Origin: Arbacia lixula
Lineage: Eukaryota; Echinodermata; Echinoidea; Arbacioida; Arbaciidae
Direction of reading: 5' to 3'
Length of the DNA: 64,000 nt
NCBI GenBank assembly: GCA_963669155.1
Contig: OZ022591.1
Location: 10,588,081-10,652,080, forward strand
The notes under the pieces: model-generated
What the model saw: only the letters and a program-made list of their open reading frames with translations
What the model was told of the DNA's origin: nothing
Databases searched by the model: none
Shown: positions 47,275 through 58,729 of the stretch, piece after piece
Layout: every line of letters starts with the position of its first letter
How positions within the stretch are numbered: position 1 is the first letter of the stretch
Translations under genes and position numbers: made by a program

Positions 47275-47960
47275 GTCTGTGAGACAGATCAAATACAGCA
47301 CTATTTTACTGCTATTTTTTAATTTATCTTCACATATAAAAGTGTAACAAGCAAATGTCTGCTGGCACAACATATGCTTGACCTTCTGTTCAATATACAC
47401 TAACAATACATCTTTAGCATAATCATTGTTCTTTATGTTAAACCTTGTAACAACAGCACAAATAAATGAGTTATACAATGCATTGCTCTTAAATGGAGAG
47501 ATAAATGTGGGGTGGTACAAGCTTAAAGTTGCATTGATCTTTCATTCAGACAGCAAAGATGCAAAGCATTGTTATTGCTTTTTTAGGTTTATCTTTGTAA
47601 CAAAAGCAGCAATGAAATTGATACACTGTGTCAGCGCTCTTCAATGGAAAGATAAATGTGTGGTAGTACATAATATCAAGTCCCATCAATCTTTCAGTGA
47701 GACAGCACCAATAAATGGCATATCCATTGCTGTTTTATCTTAATCTTTGTTACAGAAAGCTGTCAATAAAAGTGAAACACTGCATCATCGGAAAGACACA
47801 TCTATAGTGGTACTGAACCATATTCAGTCACATTGTCTTCAGTGAGATAGCAACAATACAGCACACTTTTATTGCTCACTTTGTTTATCTTTGCCAAAAA
47901 TAAAGGCACCAATAAAACTTATATTCTGTATCAATGCTTTCTAATGGGTACGAAAACTCT
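47275..47960 (+). repeat. Five-unit diverged tandem repeat, about 150 bp period
   Basis: Recurring words are ATCTTTGTAACA, CAATAAAA or GCAATGAAA, TACACTGTGTCA, a TCTTTCAGTGAGACAGCA segment and TTGCTNTTTTAT. Anchors lie near 47317, 47441, 47591, 47743 and 47884. Units are diverged. Confidence 0.7.
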
Positions 47961-48529
47961 CTTCAATCATTGTTATTTAATACTAAAAAGATGCTAGCCT
48001 CAAACAAAAAATTTGGGTGACAACGCCCTATTTTGACTACTTTAGTTGACTTAAGAGATAATAACAAATTTGATTCTAAAATGATGTTTTGTCATGGTGT
48101 TATGTTTATTATATTCACGCTAAATATTGACTGAGCTAGAATACAATACACGCAAATGATTGCATTTTTATATATTTTCAGGTAAAATAACAGGTTTTCA
48201 GGTTGGAGCATCGCAGATATACATCAAACCCCTTGGGGCATGTGTACAACAATGACAGCAAATTTATCCCAGCTCTGTCAAAGTACATGCGCCTTACAAA
48301 AAACTCCAACAGACACTCAGGAAGCTCGATCAGGTCCGTAAGTGACATACTTGACTCATCTTTCAATATTTGCACACATTTCTGAGCACTCGCCCCTCAC
48401 AAAAGACACAAAGGAGGGGCGATGCTCCCCATAGTTGCTTTCCACAAACTATGTCCTCATTCCAGGAGTGTTTGCCCCTAGCTGGCAGACAAATCAAATA
48501 ACACCACAGAGTCATCTCTCTCTTTGTTT

Positions 48530-48693
48530 AACTCTCTCAGTCCCATAGATAATATCATGTGTTATTACTGACAAGGGACTTCCAATGGGACTTGCTAACT
48601 CTGTCAGTCCCACAGGCAATACATTGTGTTACAACTGACATGGGGATATCAATTTACAGTTCTGATAGGATTCATACACCATGTCACCACTGT

Positions 48694-48736
<43 letters not shown>

Positions 48737-49085
48737 AATGCTGTCAGTTCCATAAACAATATCTAGTGTTTTTACTGACAAGGGACCATTGGGACTCACG
48801 ATAAACTCTCTCAGTCTCATGGGCAATACACTGTGTTATAACTCACATGAGGCTATAAATTGTCAATTTTGAGAGGCTTAATACACAATGTCACCACAGT
48901 TTTCTCCCTCTCTCTCTCTCTCTCTCTTTCTTTAACTCGCTCAGTCCTATAGGTGATATCTTGTGTTTTTACTGACAAGGGACTACAATTGGTACTCGCT
49001 ATAAACTCTCTCAGTCCCACGGGCAATACATGGCATTATAATTGACATGATGCTATCAGTTGTCGGTTCTGATAGGGTTAACTCA
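48530..49085 (+). repeat. Tandem repeat of about 200 bp, 2.8 units
   Basis: Each unit has TTAACTCTCTCAGTCCCATA, then TACTGACAAGGGAC, a second AACTCTCTCAGTCCCA, GGGCAATACATTGTGTTA and AACTGACATG. The first two end in their own (TC)n tract (48701-48734 and 48908-48930). The repeat begins and ends near TTAA words. The CTCTCAGTCCCA motif also forms a palindrome at 60103-60150. Confidence 0.8.
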
Positions 49086-49154
49086 TGATGAAGAGTGCAC
49101 AACCACATGATCACCTACCACATATTCAAGGGGTAAATAGGCTTGAGCAATGTT

Positions 49155-49240
49155 TATAACCCTTTGCATGCCAGACATACACTGCACTATGCATTTAGGG
49201 TGTATTATTTGTGCTAAAATGCATCTATAGTGCATAAAGA
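49155..49240. mobile_element. TTAA-family short element, diverged
   Basis: It reads TATAACCCTTTGCATGCCAG, then ACATACACTGCACTATGCAT. The inverted half is near 49210-49235 (ATGCATCTATAGTGCATAAA). TTAA is mutated to ATAA. Confidence 0.45.
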
Positions 49241-49486
49241 GATAAATATCTTTAAGATAGACACATAGGAGAAAGGGGGAGGGTATTGTAAGTGAAAGGA
49301 ATTTGAGGATATCAAGCTGGACTGAGGTGAAAGGATACTTAATGTTGATCCCCACGGACAATGGACTTAAGCTGATTACTCCTGACACTCTGGCTGGACA
49401 GTGTGGCCCCAGTCCTTGCAAAACCACAACACCTGATAATCTACCAAATAACAACTTTCGGTCTAAATTCCAAAGGACTATTAAAG
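49215..49486 (+). CDS. Candidate exon, unknown product
   Basis: A frame stays open for about 90 codons up to AAAG/GTAAGG, a good splice donor. The translation near the end is unusually protein-like (for example GYLMLIPTDNGLKLITPDTL, then a short Cys-containing segment CGPSPCKTTTPDN). No clear pyrimidine-rich acceptor lies upstream and no ATG starts the frame sensibly. The first part overlaps the short element at 49155-49240. No family is recognised. It could be an internal exon or a chance frame. Confidence 0.2.
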
Positions 49487-49591
49487 GTAAGGCATCTGGT
49501 TGTAATGATGATGGGCTGTAATCATGGCATAATTATTTTGTTGTTTTCATGGTATCCTAAATTTGTTGGATTTCAACAATTATAGCATTTT

Positions 49592-49694
49592 TTAGATGAT
49601 TCCTTCCTGGTATCTTGAAATCAAAACAAGCATGGGACCCATGGTCCTGACAGAATGGCACTCCATTGATGACAGGTCTATAGTCTTTACCTCT
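49592..49694 (+). repeat. Second copy of the 34332-34445 repeat, interrupted
   Basis: AGATGATTCC, GGGACCCATGGTCCTGACAG, ACTCCATTGATGACAGGTCT are shared with 34332-34445. The series stops at the element at 49694-50073 and resumes as ACTGCTACCCTATATCTTAA after it. Confidence 0.55.
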
Positions 49695-50073
49695 GGGCGT
49701 GTTTATCAACTCTTTTTTTGGTAGAATTAAGGTTTCCAAACGCGTTTAATTTTTTTTAAACGTGTTTAAACGAGTTGATAAACGCAAAGGTGTTTTGATT
49801 ATGGGGTTTGGAAAGCTGTTTTGAAACAAGCAAATTCGTAGGATCCTAAACGCGTTTAAACCAGAAACGCTTTTAAAGAAGCGAGATAAACGCAAAGCTG
49901 TTTTGAAACGCGTTCAAACCACGTGTTTTCGGTGACAAGGCCGGTTTTCGACTTGGGCGATCAAGCTGATAAATGCACCTTTTTTAAACGTGTTTGGAAA
50001 CGCGTTTGGAAACGAGATCGTAAAGGCCTTTGGAAACGCGTTTAAATTTCTGAAAAGTTGATAAACATGGCCT
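49694..50073. mobile_element. 380 bp inverted-repeat element packed with AAACGCGTTT
   Basis: The ends GGGCGTGTTTATCAACT and AGTTGATAAACATGGCC are inverted repeats. The interior contains about ten copies of AAACGCGTTT or one-mismatch variants, several in GGAAACGCGTTTGGAAACG arrangement, plus AGTTGATAAACGCAAAG inside the left half. It is non-coding and appears inserted into the repeat at 49592. Confidence 0.85.
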
Positions 50074-50612
50074 ATGACTGCTACCCTATATCTTAAGAGA
50101 ACAGTGCAGGTCTAAACCTGAAGGATCCAACAAAAACAAAGCTGACATATGAAAGGGCTTACCCTCAGTATCAACATGGACTTTTGTTATACATACAAAA
50201 TGTCAAAGGATCTCTTACATATTTTGTCCGTGTAACATAAGACCATGTTCATCCTGGAAAGTATTGAAACAAGGCACTAGACTGTGCAATTCAATGACCA
50301 GTGAATCACATATATTTTAAACAAATAACAAAGACCATTTTGATAAACAGAACCCTGAAATGGCTATTCAATGATTTAGTTCAGTTAACCCTCTGTTTGC
50401 ATAAATCACTTAATCACAGGCCTGTTCTTTGCATTGATTTATGCCAGTATTATGCTGAGTGTGTTTATCTGCTGCAAACATCCATGGTTCCTTTATAAGA
50501 AACAACTGCAAAAGGTGACAACTATTTCCGTTGTGAATTCTTCCATTCCTCAGCCTTTCTTTATATTGATTTATCATAGATCTGTTTATAGACTAGACCT
50601 CTGCTCTCTCTG

Positions 50613-50613
<1 letters not shown>

Positions 50614-50665
<52 letters not shown>

Positions 50666-50771
50666 GTCACTCTCTCTCTGTCTCTGTCTCTCTCCTTCTT
50701 TTTTCTCCTCTGTCATGTTCCTGCTGCACCCCCTCACCTTCTCTTTCCCTCCCTCCCTCCCTGCCTCCCTG

Positions 50772-50846
<75 letters not shown>

Positions 50847-50873
50847 CCCCCCCCCCCCTCTCTCTCTCTCTCT
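50614..50873 (+). repeat. TC microsatellites and poly-C
   Basis: (TC)n at about 50614-50659 and 50773-50842, then a run of about 13 C and another short TC block. All frames across it are repeat translations. Confidence 0.93.
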
Positions 50874-51309
50874 TGGAGCAGTACAAAATTTCAATAATGG
50901 CAAATGAAGAGTTCATAAGACAAGAGTGTGCAATTGATTTCAAATTCACCATCACACCCAAATGAAGAGTCAGGTGGTCAGTCACATGATCAATATTCTC
51001 AAGAGGTTTTAAGGGTCCACAAGACAGCACTTCATTTGTCTCAGACAGACCCACTCCAGAAAGGTATTCATCTCAACAATGTTTGCTTTTTAATAGTGAC
51101 AGATGTAGCCTCCAACCAAGGATTTATCCATGAGCAATCATGGAATGGAAAGATCAATCAACAAATCTGCATAATACAACAAATCTTAACCACAATTGTT
51201 CAGCTAATGAGTTGAGAAACAAAACATGAGCAGTAGGCTAATAATACAAGTATTGGGTCACAGTAATACAACTCGTATGTCGGATTTGAAAACAAACAAT
51301 TATGAACAG

Positions 51310-51690
51310 GACCAATATGATAATTGCTGATAAAAAAAAGAAAGCTTGATTTTCATATGTGAGTGGAGCCACCTTTCATGAATGAAAGGGATATGTTTGA
51401 TGTATGGACAAAATGAATAGGGTCACCCTGATACGAGAAGAAAGCTTGAGTTTCAAATGTGAATGGAGCTACCATCCATTAGGAAAGCAGACCAATACAG
51501 TGAATGAACATGACAATTGGGTCATTTCTGATACAAAAGTAAACCTGAAGTTTCAAATGTGAATGGAGCTACTTTCTAAGTATAAAGAGGTCAATTCAGT
51601 GTATGAACATGACTGATAGCATCATCTCTGATGCACAAGTAAAGATTAAGTTTCAAATGTGAGTAGAGCTATCTTCAAGGTATGAAGGTG
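51310..51690 (+). repeat. Tandem repeat, 100 bp period, about four units
   Basis: AAGCTTGAGTTTCAAATGTG followed by AATGGAGCTAC recurs at about 51342, 51442, 51542 and 51642, a regular 100 base spacing. Units also share GACCAATACAGTGAATGAAC and a CTGATACAAAAG segment. Confidence 0.85.
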
Positions 51691-52159
51691 GCCGGTGACT
51701 CCCTTTGATGATCTCATTTCCAAAACCTTAATTGCAAGGATGAGCCTCTGGCCTGCCAATCAAAGGCTATCATACTACACAATGATACATTTAAAGATAT
51801 CAAACACAGTGGAAAAGCCCTGTCTGGGTACAGATCAGAGTGGTGCTATTCTGTGGTTATCTGCTTGCCCAACAAAGCAACACATGGCATGTTGTTATGT
51901 TTTGAAACCTAGTTAGCCAAACTCAGTGAATAGATGGCTCTTGTTAAAATTGGAAAGGAAAATATATTGCTATTTTGTACACACTGAAATAGGTTTGTCA
52001 AACAGTCTGTTTTCAATATCTCCCTTGTGATTAAAACATTTATTAAAGGTAAGAGTACTAAGTGTATAGAACATATTCCATTGCTGTGAAATAGACTATC
52101 AGAATGATCTTATTACCTTGCTAGCTCTTTCTTTCTTCACATTTTCTTTTGATCAAAGT

Positions 52160-52632
52160 ATTCTAGAAGTTATTATGCACTTCATGGCTATTCACATGTT
52201 TTTTTTCTTCAAACATGTTAACATCGGAGACTATGTTATGAAAGAAGTTTTTCTCCTTTTATAACACCATTCTCTTTGTAAAGATGCACAAACTTCTAAA
52301 TGCATTCAACACTATTTTATTGATGTTTAGCAAATGTTGCCATGACTACTACCATGTCTCATGGTATCAATTCATTCCTAACACCTTTATATGTTTTCTG
52401 ATATCCTTCATTTCTTAATATCAACATTCCTGAGTTGTTATGCACTTCACTGCTATTCCCATGTGTATGTGCAAATATGTTAACATGAATACAATAAAGG
52501 AGGGGTTTTTACACTATGTTTTTACACTATTATTGCAATAGTATTACAAAGCATTGAACACCATTCTAATAGCAAATCATGGTGTCAGTTTATTTCCAAC
52601 ACCTTTCTAGGGATTCTGTCATCCTTCAAATG
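52160..52632 (+). repeat. Two-unit diverged tandem repeat, about 265 bp
   Basis: Shared in order: GTTATTATGCACTTCATGGC, ATTCACATG, CAAACATGTTAACAT, CAACACCATTCT, CATGGTATCAATTCATTCC, AACACCTTT and TCTGATATCCTTC. Confidence 0.75.
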
Positions 52633-53049
52633 CGCATTTTAAGGTTAATCCACTTCAGTGTTGTAAACATTTTAAACACTGGATATGCTTTAATCTCTTA
52701 CCTTTAGAATAAGTGCAGGCTTATCAAGTTCTACTTATCTCCTGATAGATAATAGATAATTACTTAATTTGCAAATACACCTTGATATTCTAAGTTCTCT
52801 TTTCCTTGGGACTAAAGCATGTACATTCATTTTGAAATGAGATCAAATTCATGAGGTTTCTTGTCCATTACTTGACTGAAAGATAATTTTGAGATAACCT
52901 TCTTCATCTGTTTTTTCTTTCTTTATTGTCCTTTCTTCCCCTGCTCTTTTTCCTTCTTCTTTTTCCTTCTTCCTTTTCCTTCTTCCTCTTCCTCTCACCT
53001 CCTTACAGTATTTTTCTATCTTTACCTTTCTTCTTATCTTTCCTTATAT

Positions 53050-53116
53050 GTTTTTTATCTTCTTATCTCTAATGCACACACTTTCCTTATCCCTTTTTAT
53101 CTTCTTATCTCTAATG

Positions 53117-53147
<31 letters not shown>
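53050..53147 (+). repeat. Short tandem duplication and (CA)n
   Basis: TTATCTTCTTATCTCTAATG occurs twice about 46 bases apart, followed by a (CA)n run of about 15 units. Confidence 0.9.
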
Positions 53148-53152
<5 letters not shown>

Positions 53153-53853
53153 AAAACACTATACAACTAATACCCTGTAAATCTGTCATAGCATCTCTAA
53201 ATCCATCTCTCCTATCAACTCTCTGTGTCCATATCAATTCATATCTTTTAATCTTAGTATAAATGACTGAACAAACTGTCATATATGCAGTCAGGTATAC
53301 AGTCATACTAGTAGGTCAATGCTGTAAATCTATATACCATCTCATACTCTTAGAATCTGCAATCCTTTCTGCAGGGCTAATTGTAAGCGCTTCCTCGATT
53401 GAAAGGGGTGCCTCCAATTTGAAGTCGGGGAAAGACCCCTGGAAGAAACGTTCTCTCTGCGTAATTCAGCATTTCCTGTGTTTTCTTTACTAGGCTCAGA
53501 ATATCAGAAAGTCATCACAAAACAGCAGGCTTAAATTTATATGTTTTTTTGTGTCACACTGGCATTACCTCATTCACGCACTGACCTCTTAGCTTGTTGT
53601 TTCTTCGCTGCTTTTATTTCCGCATTTGACTTAATCGTTGATTTGAACAGCTCATCATTAGCTGTCTTACATTTTATCTAACAAGCATGAAAACATTTGC
53701 AAACATATAGTTCCACATCTCTTTAACTCCTTGTATGTGAGACAACATGTTCTCTACAGGTTTCATGTTTATTACTGGGGCCTTTATGCAAACATGAAAT
53801 GAAATAAGTTATATGAAAGTGCATTCTGAACTCCAACCTACCCCGCAATGTGT

Positions 53854-54112
53854 TAGCCTGACTTCCAGGCAGTTGGGCATTTCTAAACCAAACTATTCAA
53901 TAGAGGGGGCTGGCAGCTGTAGACTAATCATTTTGATTTCTTATCTGGTTGACAAAAAATGATTAAGTGACAGGTCTTATGAATACTAGACTCTATTTTG
54001 CATTGACAGCAGTTTTGTAAGTGAAGAGGCCACTCTGCTTAAATAAAACTGGAAAAATAGATTATAATGTTGATTGTAAATCATTATGTCCAACAGGCTG
54101 AAGGCCAGGCTA
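53854..54112 (+). mobile_element. MITE of the TAGCCTGGCTTCCAGG family, 259 bp
   Basis: It starts TAGCCTGACTTCCAGGCAG, continues TTGGGCATTTCTAAACCAAA and ends GGCTGAAGGCCAGGCTA. It is longer than other copies because of extra sequence near 54000-54070. Confidence 0.75.
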
Positions 54113-55270
54113 CCAATGTAGATCAACCCATTCGGAAATTTGCCCTTCATGTTCAAAATGTTGGTGTCTTCTTTCTTGGAACACCTGTTCCATGAATCTC
54201 ACAACCATGACACCAATAACAGCCTGTGGTAATATTCAAACTTCTTGCAAAACTCTGCACGTAAGATATCGCCTGGGGAAAGTGTCTCTCTCACAATTCA
54301 TTTGCACTTCACTGACACCGCGAAAAATCGCACGTCCACTTTTCTGTCTACCACCCAGAATAACAGGACTGCGGTTGTCTTTTTTATGGACTATACAAGT
54401 GTCTAATGTCAACACAGCTAGGCCAATAATTGTGTTGAACTTGTCTTAATATGGTATCTGGATGTGTTTGGTCCACAAGAGACAGGGAGAGTTACATAAT
54501 GATTGATAGAGCAAAATTACAGATGAGTTTCAGTCCTATAACCAGGATATAAATCGTGTGAAAATCGTCACAAAGTCACATCGGAATGACTACCACGTTG
54601 CATGTAGGAATGTGATCTCATACCCCCTAAAGCCAGCTCTCGAAGATAGACAGTGACACTTCTTATAACCCCAGCCCTCGAGAGACAATACACGGTTTTG
54701 AAGAGGGTGATATCAACAATCGGGAGGGAGCTTTGGTTCCTCTACTTGAGTAATCAGTTGGTTTCTTGAAATGAAATATTTGAGTCAAGAGCTCCTTTTG
54801 ATTTCAAGAGGATTTATAGTGTGAAGGATGATAACACAAATAGCTTGGTATCCTCATAAGCATGGAAAAGGCACATTTCTCAACCCAAAACCCAAAATGT
54901 AAACTAAATAGTGTAAGCTCATTTCCATGTTTGAGGTATGGACATTATTTAACAATGGTTAAGAATTTTTATACAAAATTTAGGGACATTTCTACAGCTG
55001 ATTTTCAATATTTATTTATCCCTTTCAGATTATTAAGTGTACAACATCCCTAGTGAAATAAGGAATGAACAATCACATAATCATTATGTTATAAAACATG
55101 ACATTACACCTTCAAGCAAAATAAAAAATGTCCATGATTATTAGATATAGACAGTGAAACATGGATATGAAGACTTCTCAAGAATGACAAGAAATGAGGC
55201 CTTTAAGTGCAGGTTACTTCAATTCAGGTTTCTATGAGAAACATTCTTTAGGGGAAAAACAAATATGTAC

Positions 55271-55491
55271 ACTCCAGCTCAAAGAATTGGCATAGAGAAA
55301 GGGAAGGGAAGAAAGGGAAGGAGTCGCAGTTTTAAACCGTGGTTTAGTTTGTCAGCATGAAAAATTATGCTTTTTACGCAAAAGAATCATGTTTTATGCT
55401 AAACAGGACAAAATATAGCACGGTTTAAAACTGCGGTTCCTTCCCTTTATTCCCTTTCCCTTTTCCTATGCAAATTCCTTTGAGCTGTAGT
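55271..55491. mobile_element. 221 bp fold-back element
   Basis: The left arm ACTCCAGCTCAAAGAATT continues GGCATAG, GAAAGGGAAGGGAAGAAAGG and CGCAGTTTTAAACCG. The right arm is its inverse through AATTCCTTTGAGCTGTAGT. The arms are about 75 bases with few mismatches. The loop is AT-rich (around AATCATGTTTTATGC). Confidence 0.9.
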
Positions 55492-55936
55492 ATAGCCTTT
55501 ATGAGCAGGTGGTATTTCTACACAGGTGGTTGCTGAAGCAGGTGTCATTCACAGATCCCTTTGGAACATCATGACAAAAAGTTTCATCCACCTGTTTTTA
55601 CATTTTGGGGGGCAAAATATGAAAGAACATGGAATAACACATTTACTTGACAACGAGATGAAGATAAAGTGGGATGGAGTCTAATGCCGATGAAAGAGGA
55701 CCTGAACATTCTGAACAATAACATTCCCTCTCCAAGATCCCCATCCTTTTTATCTCTTCTCTTCTCCATCTTGATCTCCCTCATCTAATTGCCCTCACAG
55801 GACAAACTATTCCATTGACAACTCCAGGGAGATGTTTATTCTCTTGGGATATGTTGGGCAGTGGGGGGGATTTAGACGTATCTTCGAGAACTTTATTCGA
55901 TAATATACGCCCTCCAAAGTTACCCCTTTTTCCCTG

Positions 55937-55938
<2 letters not shown>

Positions 55939-55979
<41 letters not shown>

Positions 55980-56440
55980 AACAAGGCAAGGAACAAATCT
56001 ATTTTCCCCCCTCCTTTCACATTAACATCTTCCCCCTATCCCACCTCTTCCCCCACTACCACCCTCTACTCCTACCTGCACCCTCCGTCTCTCGCTCTCT
56101 CTTTCTCTCTCTCTCTCTCATCCCTCCCTCCATCGATTCTCTATCCCTTCCTACTTTCTCCTTTCCTGCCTCTTTCTCCCACTCCTCTCCGCTCCCACTC
56201 CCCCACTCCCTCCTTCTCATACTACCTATCCTCCTCCATATCCCTTTCCCAGCCTACCCCCTCCATCAAACATCCCAGCGCTTGTGGGTCAAGTTTATCT
56301 AGTCGTCATGCATCTTCCTGCCCATTTCCTACAAGATGTCTGCTCGGTTCCAAAAATACCCCCTCACCTTCACTTTCATCCATGCCTATCCTTGTTACTC
56401 TAGCCTATCCGCACGAGAAATCATTATCACTTTGAATCAA
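55939..56440 (+). repeat. TC microsatellite and long pyrimidine-rich tract
   Basis: (TC)n at 55939-55977 and a second short run near 56095-56120 lie in a 500 base stretch dominated by C and T. The 206-codon frame across it is Ser/Pro/Leu-rich and reflects composition. Confidence 0.8.
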
Positions 56441-56449
56441 AGCACTTCA

Positions 56450-57178
56450 TCCTGTAATGCATACAATGTTATATGCTAAAGGAAACAAGTAACACCTTCA
56501 GTCCAAATAATATTTTGTATATCAAATTGTCTAACATATATTTGATGTAGCATTAAAGTACTGGAAAACTGCTCTTTACTTGAAGCGCCAATGTTAAACA
56601 TCATATTGCTGGTGGCCTACACCTTTTTGCCAGATATACAGTAGTTAGAAGAATTGATTCTTGGCATGATGACTTGAATTGCAATCTAGAGATGGTAAAG
56701 CAACGTTGACACTTCCTTGAAACTGCAGAAGAAAAACTCATCTGACCTTTTAATCATTATCCGATGACTCAAAGACATGAATCCAGGGAAGTCATTTTAA
56801 GATTATGATTATCTACTTACTTCACACTTACAGCACAACACCTGCTCAGCACAACATATTGGTTAATGTGGTACACCTAGGAAGTGTGATTTCGTGTTTG
56901 TTTTCCTTCCAGCCCTGTTCAACTGGAACAGCTCATGATGTCATGAACATTTTGTACAGATAATATTTCTTAATTATGCCAAGAAATATGTAAATGACAG
57001 TATGGTTATGAAAAGTAGAGCACTTAAATTGGAGAAGAAATTCAACCGCATTGTTGATGTGCAGTATTCTATGAAAACTGTGGGGGAGAAGAATACAGAT
57101 GTACAGAAATGTTATTAATACATACCTCATGCACCAAAATACATTGGCACACATGAATGCCTCTGAAATCTTTCAACC
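56450..57178. other. No gene recognised
   Basis: AT-rich sequence with only short frames. I see no repeat partner elsewhere in the window. Confidence 0.4.
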
Positions 57179-57697
57179 TTAAAGACAGCCAGTCCTTTTT
57201 TCAGATCACCACAAAACCATCGAAACATTGGCAAAACATATAGAGAAGTGTTAGCAAGCTCTATATTCACAATTTGAAACTGATACGTAGTGTAAAATTC
57301 AAATAATGCACGTAAACAACGTCTGATTAATAGTATTTACCTCAGGCTCTTAGGGGTTTGTGTTGAAATATCTGCTTTATTGATTAATCTGTTTATTAAA
57401 TTATAAAACGCATTATGAAAAAAAAATGTTCTATAGAAGGAATCATTTCCAAAGTTTGGTAATTTCTCATAAAATTAGGATTTCACACATGCATAATAAC
57501 CACATAGATACTGTAACAAAGACTAATACTTTTTTCGTAGTACGAAAAAAGTCGGTTTGAAATTTAACGGCTGAAATTTTTACATACACAGAAAGCTTCA
57601 ACATGCTGTATTCTTTTTGAATCACACATTCTTCAATTTACGATCGTGATAGATGATTTCAAATTTTAAGCTTGCAAAAGGGATGGACAATCTTTAA
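57179..57697. mobile_element. 519 bp TTAA-bounded MITE, copy 2
   Basis: It is the same element as 45694-46225, with TTAA at 57179-57182 and 57694-57697 and intact inverted ends. Differences are scattered substitutions and short indels, including loss of CTTAGAAATGGT near the right. Confidence 0.85.
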
Positions 57698-58402
57698 GGC
57701 TATTTAAATTCAATCAGTTTGAATACTTTGGTAGTACAATGACCCCCTACATCATCAAGGATTTGTAGAAACATCATTGCAAACTTGGAAGGGACAAAGC
57801 ATCTGGGTAAATAGTTCAAGGAAACTTCAGAATTATGAGAAAATGCACCTTAGGCTACTTACTAGTTATTTACTGATAAAAGGATGACCTATCACAGTCA
57901 CCCCTGTAATTATTAATACAACAACCCACCTGTCAGAGCTCTCCCCCATTCAAAACATACACTGTCACATGAAGACATCTGACAGGGACTGACCAAACCA
58001 TTTTGATTGACGGGGGAGGGCAACCTTCCCACAGGGGACATACACAATGCAGTTATTATTTTTCATAAATTGAACTTAGCATTTCTGCGTGGCCGAGTCC
58101 AATTTTGAGAGAGGTTTCTGGCCTTGTTGAGTAAACAGGAGGGCTGTTCCTGATGTACCATGAAACAGATGGGAAAATATACATCGCCAAGGGAGGGATT
58201 TTCACTCACAATGGACGGTATTATTGCAGAATTTGACAAAAGTTTGCTGTACATGTTGGATATGTCAATTCTGTTGATGGGAGCAATTTTTGTGTAATGG
58301 AGGGTGTGATTTTTGCATGTTTTTAAGTAGGATTACAGGAACGTTTTTGCGTGACCGTAGGTCAAAGGTCATGGCATGTCAAGATGATGTCGGGGATGAC
58401 AG

Positions 58403-58403
<1 letters not shown>

Positions 58404-58469
<66 letters not shown>
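58404..58469 (+). repeat. (GAT)22 trinucleotide repeat
   Basis: Twenty-two perfect units. The poly-Asp, poly-Met and poly-Ile frames across it are translations of the repeat. Confidence 0.98.
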
Positions 58470-58470
<1 letters not shown>

Positions 58471-58570
58471 GTTGTCATCATCGTCACCATTACTACCACT
58501 GCCACCATAATCATCAACACCATCATCACCTTTCCTCTTTTCAAACAAATTTCAGTAGCTGTCAAGCGAT

Positions 58571-58632
58571 GTTACCATGGTAGTTACCATTCATGGCAGA
58601 GTTACCATTAATAGTAAGTTTTATGCAACGGG
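58571..58632 (-). mobile_element. Partial copy of the 33684-33844 fold-back
   Basis: It has ACCATGGTAGTTACCATTCA, then GTTACCATTAATAGTAAG and TATGCAACGGGC, the same order as the right arm at 33780-33840. Confidence 0.65.
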
Positions 58633-58729
58633 CACTAGACAGATGATCTAGCAGATATCAGACAAATTATACAAAAACCCACAATAAATATAAGGAATAT
58701 TATGAGAGAAAGAGCAAAGTCATACTGGG

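Noticed and set aside
54192..54449. 85-codon forward frame next to a MITE
   Set aside because: No motif, no splice context and no conserved partner. Composition is unremarkable.
58290..58611. Poly-aspartate, poly-methionine and poly-isoleucine frames
   Set aside because: They are translations of (GAT)22 in different frames.
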